In this document: piece after piece, positions 1-5,068 of the stretch
Numbering within the stretch: the first letter of the stretch is position 1
Layout of the letters: each line of letters opens with the position of its first letter
Notes under the pieces: generated by a model
What the model was told of the DNA's origin: nothing
What the model saw: the letters and a program-made list of their open reading frames with translations, nothing else
Database searches by the model: none
DNA from: Chitinophagaceae bacterium
GTDB taxonomy: Bacteria; Bacteroidota; Bacteroidia; Chitinophagales; UBA10324
Direction: 5' to 3'
NCBI GenBank assembly: GCA_023251195.1
Contig: JAHEZG010000285.1
Location: forward strand, 1 to 5,068
Length of the DNA: 5,068 bases
Made by a program: the position numbers and the translations under genes

Positions 1-1
1 A

Positions 2-2689
2 TGGTCGCCGAATACCGGATTGAGTGCGAACACAGGTGCAACAGTAACAGCAAATCCAACTGTAACTACTACTTATACTGCAACTGCAATTACAACAAGC
101 GGATGCCAAACAACGGATACCGTTTTAATAGTTGTTCATCCAATTCCGAATGTTGGTTTAGTACCGGCATCAGTTATTCAATGTGCAGGTACAAGTATTA
201 TTATGAATGCATCCGGTGCAACAAATTATTTATGGTCACCGAGTATTTCATTGAGTGCATCAACAGGCTCAACTGTTAATGCAAGTCCGTTTACCAATAC
301 AACTTACACAGTAATCGGAACTGATTTGAATGGATGTAAAGATTCAGCATTCTCACAAATAACTGTTTATCCTTTACCACCAATCAATGCAGGAATTGAT
401 ATTTCAGTTTGTCATACACCAATAACAGTAACACTCACAGGGTTCACACCCCAAGGCGGAACATGGAATGGAACAGGAATTACAGATCCGATAAATGCTG
501 TGTTTGATCCAATGGTTTCCGGATTGGGAACATTCACAGTTTTCTATTCTGTAATTAATGCAAATGGTTGCACCAACCTTGATTCAATTCATATTTCTGT
601 TACACCTACCACTTGGCCGGTTGCCGGCCCAGGAGATACATCTTGTTTCTTCTCACCTTTATTAGTGCTAACCGGAAATTCGCCTGCCGGTGGTTATTGG
701 AGTGGTTTCGGAATTGTAAATAATTTAAGTGGAACTTTTAATCCCACACTTGCAGGTCCGGGTTTACATCCTGTTTTTTATTCAATAGGTTCAGGACAAT
801 GCACTACGAGCGATACCACATTTGTTTTAGTGCAACCTGCTCCGAATCTTTTAATCGTTCCTGTATTGCCGCAATTGTGTATTGGTTCTTCAGTACAAAT
901 TACTGCGAGTGGTGCAAGCACTTACTCTTGGTCACCATCAACAAATATTTCTTCAACTACAGGAGCAATTGTAACAGTGAACCCAACAATTACAACACAG
1001 TATATTTTAAGCGGTACTGATGCATTGGGTTGTTCAAACAGTTTGCCTGTAACAGTTGTAGTAAATCCACTACCAAATGTGAATGCCGGAAATAATCAGA
1101 ATGTTTGTTTGTATGCAACACCATTCAACATGTTTGGATTTAATCCTGTTGGTGGTTTCTGGACAGGAACAGGAGTGACAAATGGTTTTCAGGGAACATT
1201 TGATCCCACCGTTTCAGGTGTTGGTCAGTTCGTAATAAATTACAGTGTTACAAATTTGAATGGCTGTACTAATGATGATTCATTATTGGTTACAGTTATT
1301 CAACCGCAAACCGGAATTGTTGGACCTGATGATACCACTTGTGTGAATGCACCTGCATTTAACTTAACCGGTTTTTCTCCTGCGGGAGGAACCTGGAGCG
1401 GACAAGGAATTACCAATCCATCACTCGGAACTTTTAATCCAACATTGGCTACTGTTGGAAATCATATTTTGGTTTACTCACCTGCACCTTCACAATGTTT
1501 TTATAAAGATTCATTGGTGATGACGGTGTTGCCTGTTCCAACGCTAACAGTAATTGCAGGAAGCACAAGCATTTGTCAGGGGCAAACCTCCAATATTGTT
1601 GCTTCTGGCGGTTTAACATATACCTGGTCGCCTGCAACCGGACTGGATGTTACAACAGGTTCAAGTGTGAATGCTTCGCCAATTGTTACAACTACTTACA
1701 CCGTTTCTACAACCAACTTAAGTGGATGTATTATTTCCTCCACCATTGTTATTACTATTAATCCAATTCCATCAGTAAATATTAATCCGAACAACCCAAG
1801 TATTTGTCTGGGTCAAAATGCAAATCTGATTGCGAGTGGTGCAACAACTTATAATTGGTCGCCTGCAGGTGGATTAAATTCTTCAACCGGAAACAGTGTG
1901 CTGGCTTCGCCTCCGATTTCAACTATGTACACAGTTACCGGAATCAGCGCTGCAGGATGTGCAAACATTGATTCAGTTTTTGTAACGGTATTTAATCCGC
2001 CGCAAATTCAATTAACTCCCGTTAACAATTGGATTTGTAATGGAACCTCAACCGTGCTGAATGCAAGTGGTGGATTCACCTATACCTGGTCACCAATTTC
2101 TACTTTATCATCTTCAACTGGTGCAAGTGTTACAGCTTCACCTACTGTAACTACAACCTATACAGTAACCGGAGTAGATATAAATGGATGCGCAGCAAAT
2201 GCAACCGCACAAATAATTGTTTATCCGCCGCCGGTAACTTTCAGCCAACCGAATCCTGCAATTTGCCGTGGAGATTCTACAACAATTACTGCTAATGGAG
2301 CGCTCACCTATGTATGGGCTCCATTGACCGGACTTTCATCAGGCAGCGGAAATACAGTGACTGTTTTTCCTTCGGTAAATACAACTTACACTATCATCGG
2401 AACAGATGTTAATGGATGCACTGCAGCATGGCCACTTGCGGTTGTTGTGCATTTTCCTGTTATGAATATTGCGCCTGACTCAACATCAATTTGCGATGGA
2501 CAATCAACAAACATAATTTCCAATGGTGCAGTATCGTATCAATGGTTTCCGGCAGCAGGTTTAAATTCTACTGTTACTTCAACTGTAACTGCGAGCCCTA
2601 CTTTGTCAACTACTTATACTTTGATTGGATATGATCAATACAATTGCACTGATACATTGCAAAGTATAGTTACTGTTTTCCCTCAACCA
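2..2689 (+). repeat. Array of Ig-like modules, 76-78 residues each
   Basis: Two related module types alternate in the encoded protein. Type W carries IC-x-G, ASGA-x-TY-x-WSP, TG-x-x-V-x-A-x-P, TTTYT and a closing GC. Type G carries GF-x-P-x-GG-x-W-x-G-x-GI, G-x-F-x-P and a closing GC or QC. The first Cys of successive modules falls at nt 182, 410, 644, 878, 1106, 1340, 1574, 1805, 2036, 2264 and 2492, so the period is 228-234 nt. The order is W(half)-W-G-G-W-G-G-W-W-W-W-W. Copies share protein motifs but differ freely at synonymous positions, so they are old or selected copies rather than recent DNA duplications. Such modules are common in Bacteroidota proteins with type B sorting domains, and probably form a beta-sandwich stalk. 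Confidence 0.88.
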
Positions 2690-3496
2690 ATTGCCGTGTT
2701 TGGATTTGATCCACCGGAAGGGTGCGACCCGGTGACCGTTGCATTTTCTGATTCTTCGCCTTATGCATTGAACTGGATTTGGACTTACAGCGATGGAGAA
2801 ACAGACTCTATTCAAAATCCGGTTCACACATTTACAGGTCCGGGTACTTATGATGTTACACTTTATGTAAGTGGGTTAGGTGGGTGCAATGATTTGAATG
2901 TGCAGAATAATATTATCAATGTATATCCTGAACCCGAAGCTGAATTCTTTTATTCTCAAAGCACCACTCCGGTATTGAACGGTGAAGTTGCATTTGTAAA
3001 CCTTTCAACAAATTCTGATGCATGGCTTTGGGATTTTGCTGATGGCGATACCAGTCATTTTAAAGATCCGTACCACAGTTATGAATTTGCAGGCGAATAC
3101 AATGTCATGTTAGTCGCATCAAATATTTATGGATGTATTGATACTGTTTTCCATCCTACCTTCCTTGATTTTTATAAAGGATTATTTATTCCGAACGCCA
3201 TGACTCCTGAATACGGGCCACCGGAAGACCGGTTATTTACTCCGAAAGGTTTTGGATTGAAAACATATCACATACAGGTATTTAACACCTGGGGAAACCT
3301 GATGTGGGAATCTTATAAATTAGATAGAACAGTTCCTGTGGAAAGTTGGGATGGATATTTCAAAGGAGAGCTGATGCCACAGGATGCTTATGTGTGGCGA
3401 TGCGAAGCAACTTTTATGGATGATTCCATCTGGCTGGGAATGAAGTACGAGAACGGGCGATATGCAACAAGCGGAACTGTTACTATACTTCGATAA
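2..3496 (+). CDS. Large modular T9SS surface protein: Ig-like repeats, two PKD domains, type B sorting domain (5' partial)
   Basis: The frame is open at the left edge, so the gene starts upstream. It enters mid-module with W-S-P-N-T-G-L; the TTG at 20 is an internal Leu, not a start. 1164 residues are visible, ending in a TAA stop. Domain order by visible residue: one half and eleven full Ig-like modules (1-896), PKD 1 (about 897-978), PKD 2 (about 979-1058), and a C-terminal domain (about 1061-1164) with FIPNA, VFNTWGN, WDG, PQDAYVW and final GTVTILR. That last domain matches the gliding-motility-associated (CHU_C, type B) T9SS signal, so the protein is predicted to be exported across the outer membrane and displayed or released. 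Proteins of this design are often adhesins or matrix components, but no ligand-binding or catalytic domain is visible and that role is inference. The downstream gene is convergent. Secretion class is confident; function is unknown. Confidence 0.93.
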   Translation, partial: WSPNTGLSANTGATVTANPTVTTTYTATAITTSGCQTTDTVLIVVHPIPNVGLVPASVIQCAGTSIIMNASGATNYLWSPSISLSASTGSTVNASPFTNTTYTVIGTDLNGCKDSAFSQITVYPLPPINAGIDISVCHTPITVTLTGFTPQGGTWNGTGITDPINAVFDPMVSGLGTFTVFYSVINANGCTNLDSIHISVTPTTWPVAGPGDTSCFFSPLLVLTGNSPAGGYWSGFGIVNNLSGTFNPTLAGPGLHPVFYSIGSGQCTTSDTTFVLVQPAPNLLIVPVLPQLCIGSSVQITASGASTYSWSPSTNISSTTGAIVTVNPTITTQYILSGTDALGCSNSLPVTVVVNPLPNVNAGNNQNVCLYATPFNMFGFNPVGGFWTGTGVTNGFQGTFDPTVSGVGQFVINYSVTNLNGCTNDDSLLVTVIQPQTGIVGPDDTTCVNAPAFNLTGFSPAGGTWSGQGITNPSLGTFNPTLATVGNHILVYSPAPSQCFYKDSLVMTVLPVPTLTVIAGSTSICQGQTSNIVASGGLTYTWSPATGLDVTTGSSVNASPIVTTTYTVSTTNLSGCIISSTIVITINPIPSVNINPNNPSICLGQNANLIASGATTYNWSPAGGLNSSTGNSVLASPPISTMYTVTGISAAGCANIDSVFVTVFNPPQIQLTPVNNWICNGTSTVLNASGGFTYTWSPISTLSSSTGASVTASPTVTTTYTVTGVDINGCAANATAQIIVYPPPVTFSQPNPAICRGDSTTITANGALTYVWAPLTGLSSGSGNTVTVFPSVNTTYTIIGTDVNGCTAAWPLAVVVHFPVMNIAPDSTSICDGQSTNIISNGAVSYQWFPAAGLNSTVTSTVTASPTLSTTYTLIGYDQYNCTDTLQSIVTVFPQPIAVFGFDPPEGCDPVTVAFSDSSPYALNWIWTYSDGETDSIQNPVHTFTGPGTYDVTLYVSGLGGCNDLNVQNNIINVYPEPEAEFFYSQSTTPVLNGEVAFVNLSTNSDAWLWDFADGDTSHFKDPYHSYEFAGEYNVMLVASNIYGCIDTVFHPTFLDFYKGLFIPNAMTPEYGPPEDRLFTPKGFGLKTYHIQVFNTWGNLMWESYKLDRTVPVESWDGYFKGELMPQDAYVWRCEATFMDDSIWLGMKYENGRYATSGTVTILR
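383..1774 (+). repeat. Two consecutive copies of a three-module (G-G-W) super-repeat, 696 nt each
   Basis: Copy 1 covers 383-1078 and copy 2 covers 1079-1774. Equivalent first cysteines lie exactly 696 nt (232 codons) apart: 410/1106, 644/1340 and 878/1574. The linkers also correspond: INAG versus VNAG at the copy starts, and AGPGDTSC versus VGPDDTTC between the two G-type modules. The protein sequences are clearly related but diverged, and the DNA is not near-identical. This fits an old duplication of a three-domain block that has kept its length without net insertion or deletion. Confidence 0.8.
2690..3172 (+). other. Two PKD domains in the large surface protein
   Basis: The second repeat (about 2936-3172) is a textbook PKD domain: W-L-W-D-F-A-D-G-D-T, then D-P-Y-H-S-Y, G-E-Y-N-V and a final YGC. 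The first (about 2690-2935) is looser, with W-I-W-T-Y-S-D-G in place of WDFGDG, followed by NPVHTF and G-T-Y-D-V-T-L. PKD domains are extracellular beta-sandwich folds that usually act as spacers or binding modules. Here they sit between the Ig-like stalk and the sorting domain, a common position in T9SS cargo. Confidence 0.87.
3182..3493 (+). other. Type B T9SS C-terminal sorting domain (CHU_C / gliding-motility-associated)
   Basis: About 104 residues begin LFIPNAMTP and end GTVTILR at the stop. Family landmarks are FIPNA, F-x-P-K-G, the Y-x-I-Q-V-F-N-T-W-G-N strand, WDG, PQDAYVW and the terminal G-x-V-T-I-L-R. The loop that is usually NGDG-x-ND after FTP reads E-Y-G-P-P-E-D here. This domain is recognised by the T9SS, and in studied systems type B cargo relies on PorP/SprF-like partners; none is visible in this window. 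Confidence 0.9.
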
Positions 3497-3508
3497 TTCA
3501 GCAGAACT

Positions 3509-3655
3509 TTAAACAATTGATTTCTCCGTTACGATTTGATTGGGTTGCAGATCATACTCTTCTGCAAGCTGCGCGATCGTTTTTCTTTCGGACAAAGCTT
3601 CCAATGCAACTTTTGCTTTGAACTCCCCGGTTAAGTTTCTTCTATCTTTTTTCAT
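3509..3655 (-). pseudogene. Truncated IS3-family transposase OrfA (N-terminal 41 codons plus 7 foreign codons)
   Basis: From the ATG at 3653-3655 the frame encodes 48 residues beginning MKKDRRNLTGEFKAKVALEA. It continues with LSERKTIAQLAEEY and QPNQI, the N-terminal helix-turn-helix pattern of IS3-family OrfA proteins (HTH_Tnp_1-like), which bind the element ends. Intact OrfA is roughly 90-100 residues and continues after PNQI with a W-containing helix and a leucine zipper. Here the match stops after Ile41 (nt 3533); seven unrelated residues and a TAA follow. There is no leucine zipper, no orfB and no DDE catalytic domain, so it cannot encode an active transposase. The leader before the ATG is A-rich without a Shine-Dalgarno match, as is usual in Bacteroidota. 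Confidence 0.88.
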
Positions 3656-3733
3656 GTTGTTTGTTGGGTTTAAAATTAGGTTTTGCATATAACTTTACCA
3701 TAACCTGCTGTCCAACTTTTGGGGATTATTACA
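3533..3733 (-). mobile_element. Remnant of one end of an IS3-family insertion sequence
   Basis: Read on the minus strand, the remnant starts with TGT at 3733, runs through CCCCAAAAGTTGGACAG (3709-3725) and a short leader, and enters orfA at 3655. That motif resembles IS3-family terminal repeats, and the distance to orfA is normal. Similarity ends near 3533, so about 200 nt of an element usually 1.2-1.5 kb long remain. The opposite terminal repeat is not found between 3497 and 3532, so the rest was deleted. The tip lies 2 nt from the stop codon of the neighbouring minus-strand gene. No target-site duplication can be tested because the other end is lost. Confidence 0.8.
3709..3733 (-). repeat. 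IS3-type terminal inverted repeat (single surviving end)
   Basis: The minus strand begins TGT and contains CCCCAAAAGTTGGACAG, a pattern typical of IS3-family ends. Its partner repeat is absent from the window. The exact outer boundary is inferred from the TG dinucleotide convention of IS3 ends and could be off by a few bases. Confidence 0.65.
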
Positions 3734-3735
3734 GG

Positions 3736-4308
3736 CTATTGCTTTTGAACAATTATTGATGAATATAATTTGGCTTGAGTGGTAATAAGAGAAATTAAAT
3801 AAATACCATCAGGCAACTGATGCTTGATGTCAATTGTTGAATTGCCTTTGTTTAGTCTGATATTTTTCTCCAATATTTTTTTGCCAAGTAAATCACTGAC
3901 GCTAAGTATTCCTGAACAACCTTCATCAATATTTTTTACATCAATATTGAATTCACTTTCTGATGGGTTAGGATAGATGCTAATGCTTACTTGTGTACTT
4001 TCAACTTCATTTATTGAAACAGATGAATCAGGATAATCAAACAGGCGTGCAATATGATTGCAATTTACATTTCCGATGTAACCAAATATTCCGCCTATAT
4101 ATAAGACTGAATCATAAACTGCCATAGCAAAAACATTATTAAATACACCACCACCATTAGTAGTTGCCCAAGTTGTGTCGTTCCAATATGCAAAACGACT
4201 CGCATTAATTCCTCCGGCAATTTCAAACTCCCCTCCAACATTTAATTTACCTTTAAATGAAAGCAGCGAATAAACATTTGCATCTACCCCCCCCCTAATG
4301 CAAACCAA
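3736..4308 (-). CDS. C-terminal part of frameshifted propeller-repeat protein with type A T9SS sorting domain
   Basis: This is the 3' half of the gene whose 5' half lies at 4284-5068; the two are out of frame across a G run at 4287-4295. The ATG at 4306-4308 is probably not a real start: its first seven codons read the upstream half in the wrong frame, and true coding in this frame begins at the Val codon right after the G run. It encodes two further blades (V-Y-S-L-L...LNVGGEFEIAGG...YWNDTTW and V-F-A-M-A-V...LYIGGIF...IARLFDY), then a short linker and a sorting domain ending I-I-V-Q-K-Q. The stop TAG lies 2 nt from the IS3 remnant and the C-terminus looks complete. If translated alone, it would lack a signal peptide and five blades. 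Confidence 0.85.
   Translation of the reverse strand: MVCIRGGVDANVYSLLSFKGKLNVGGEFEIAGGINASRFAYWNDTTWATTNGGGVFNNVFAMAVYDSVLYIGGIFGYIGNVNCNHIARLFDYPDSSVSINEVESTQVSISIYPNPSESEFNIDVKNIDEGCSGILSVSDLLGKKILEKNIRLNKGNSTIDIKHQLPDGIYLISLITTQAKLYSSIIVQKQ
3739..3990 (-). other. Type A T9SS C-terminal sorting domain (Por-type)
   Basis: The last 84 residues of the minus-strand gene carry S-I-S-I-Y-P-N-P, then a strand with L-S-V-S-D-L-L-G-K-K-I, then G-N-S-T-I-D-I, then L-P-D-G-I-Y-L-I-S-L, and a basic end. This is the standard YPNP...D-x-x-G-K...G-x-Y pattern of the type A T9SS signal, which is cleaved when cargo is released or lipid-anchored at the surface. The nearby large protein instead uses the type B signal. 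Confidence 0.92.
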
Positions 4309-5068
4309 TTACTTCCATTAAACCCACAAATGTTATTTACAGGTAATCCATTTGCATGACTTATTGTACCGCCAACTATCAAATCACTATCATGAACACA
4401 CAACGCATAAACAGAAGCAACATTCGTGGGGCTGGTGTAAGTTACCCCTCCACCCACATCACTCCAAGTAGTATCGTTCCATGCGGCAAGACTATGGACA
4501 GTTAATCCGTCTGCCTGGTCGAATGAGCCACCTACAAACAGTTTATCATTCCACACGCACATGGCAGTAACATGACCGGGGAATTGAGTACACCAGATGC
4601 CGCTGCCAAGCGCACTCCAATTGGTGCCATCATAGCATGCAATGAAACTGGCAGGCATTCCATCAACATTTGAGAAATCACCGCCCACATAAAGTTTGTT
4701 ATGGTAAATACACATACACTGAATCTGGCTATTCATATTTGCTAAATTTTGCCAGTTGCTGCCTCCTATATTATAAAAAATACCTCCGTCAAATTGTGTT
4801 GAAGAGGACATAAATAACATGTTTTGAAAAAATATTATTCGCTTTGTTGATGGATTAGAATTAAAACTGGTATTGGTTGACCAATTGGTACCATCCCAAA
4901 TTGAAACTCCATCGCACCCGATTGAATTGTCAACTGTATTAAAATTTCCTCCAGAATAGAGTAAATTATTTGCTGAATCAACAACTAATGAAATAACTCC
5001 ATCACCTGTCCCAATATTCCCTATTCCTCCTTTAACCCGATGCCAGTACTGCTGAGCATTGGAATGAA
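4284..5068 (-). CDS. N-terminal visible part of frameshifted propeller-repeat protein (5' partial)
   Basis: The frame is open to the right edge, so the start and signal peptide lie outside. 260 residues are visible before a TAG formed directly after a run of nine G. The ATG at 4818-4820 is internal: coding sequence continues upstream of it with LLYSGGNF and VSIWDGTNW. Repeats of about 45-55 residues follow the pattern L-Y-V-GG-x-F...A-x-W-x-x-T-x-W...L-G-G-G. Blades are seen at LLYSGGNF, a degenerate one at MLFMSSSTQFDGG, KLYVGGDF, KLFVGGSF and DLIVGGTI; two more lie past the frameshift, giving about seven. This resembles kelch-like or Rax2-like beta-propeller repeats, so a secreted seven-bladed propeller is likely. 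No catalytic residues are recognised and the ligand is unknown. Rejoined, 443 residues are visible. Confidence 0.82.
   Translation of the reverse strand, partial: HSNAQQYWHRVKGGIGNIGTGDGVISLVVDSANNLLYSGGNFNTVDNSIGCDGVSIWDGTNWSTNTSFNSNPSTKRIIFFQNMLFMSSSTQFDGGIFYNIGGSNWQNLANMNSQIQCMCIYHNKLYVGGDFSNVDGMPASFIACYDGTNWSALGSGIWCTQFPGHVTAMCVWNDKLFVGGSFDQADGLTVHSLAAWNDTTWSDVGGGVTYTSPTNVASVYALCVHDSDLIVGGTISHANGLPVNNICGFNGSNWFALGGG
4287..4295 (-). other. Poly-G tract (9 G on the coding strand) causing a frameshift
   Basis: On the minus strand the run follows codons for W-F-A-L and precedes TAGATGCAAAT. With nine G the frame reads L-G-G-G-stop. With ten it would read L-G-G-G-V-D-A-N, matching the GGGV junction of the neighbouring blades (D-V-G-G-G-V and N-G-G-G-V). 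The break is therefore one missing G. It may be a sequencing or assembly error, a fixed mutation, or a slippage-prone switch. Confidence 0.85.

Larger units (their letters stand above)
3497..3735. other. Intergenic gap between convergent genes
   Basis: Both flanking genes end here. Apart from the IS3 remnant, only about 36 nt (3497-3532) and 2 nt (3734-3735) are of non-IS origin. I see no GC-rich hairpin followed by a T run on either strand, so no intrinsic terminator is called. Confidence 0.6.

Noticed and set aside
20..22. TTG as the start codon of the large + strand gene
   Set aside because: The frame is open to the window edge and the preceding six codons (W-S-P-N-T-G) continue a conserved module motif, so the true start is upstream.
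1..279. Open frame starting ATG at position 1
   Set aside because: It overlaps the repeat array in another frame and its Cys/Asn/Tyr-rich product is a shadow of the Thr/Ser-rich repeats.
2267..2278. RGDS (integrin-type cell-attachment motif) in an Ig-like module
   Set aside because: It falls at the variable x-G-x-S positions of the conserved IC-x-G-x-S module start (others read AGTS, IGSS, NGTS, DGQS), so one-off chance substitution explains it.
2..2689. DNA-level tandem repeat, CRISPR-like or recombination cassette
   Set aside because: Periodicity exists in the protein only; copies differ at many synonymous sites and no near-identical direct repeats were seen.
2606..2827. Minus-strand open frame opposite the last Ig-like module and first PKD domain
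   Set aside because: It has no recognisable domain and lies fully antisense to well-supported coding sequence. The same applies to 1449-1637 (minus) and the + frames at 799-1020 and 1573-1761.
3497..3532. Second terminal repeat of the IS or an intrinsic terminator
   Set aside because: No counterpart of the CCCCAAAAGTTGGACA motif on either strand and no stable hairpin with a T run is visible.
4306..4308. ATG as an independent start for a separate type A cargo protein
   Set aside because: The codons between it and the G run read the upstream blade out of frame, and the repeat resumes in register only after the run. A split single gene explains this better than two genes.

Overview
The window looks like Bacteroidota (Bacteroidetes) chromosome. 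The DNA is AT-rich, and both large genes end in domains typical of cargo of the type IX secretion system (T9SS), which is confined to that phylum. No species can be named from this stretch.

Layout: (1) Positions 2-3496 on the + strand hold the 3' part of a very large gene for a secreted, modular surface protein. It has about eleven and a half Ig-like modules of 76-78 residues, then two PKD domains, then a type B (CHU_C / gliding-motility-associated) T9SS sorting domain. The gene start lies left of the window. (2) Positions 3497-3735 separate two convergent genes. Most of this gap is a decayed IS3-family insertion sequence end: the terminal repeat, the leader and the first ~41 codons of orfA on the minus strand, cut off abruptly. 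(3) Positions 3736-5068 on the minus strand hold the 3' part of a second T9SS cargo gene. It encodes about seven propeller-like blades and a type A (Por-type) sorting domain. Its frame is broken at a run of nine G (minus strand) at 4287-4295, and one extra G would restore it. Its start lies right of the window.

Both proteins are predicted to cross the outer membrane through the T9SS and be anchored at or released from the cell surface, using two different signal classes. The genes converge, so they are separate transcription units. The sequence shows no functional link beyond shared secretion. I found no RNA gene, CRISPR array, riboswitch or convincing terminator.

I see no undescribed system here. 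The points most worth a second look are the poly-G frameshift, the unannotated IS3 remnant abutting a stop codon, the exact 232-codon super-repeat in the large protein, and that protein's near absence of Glu, Lys and Arg across its module region.
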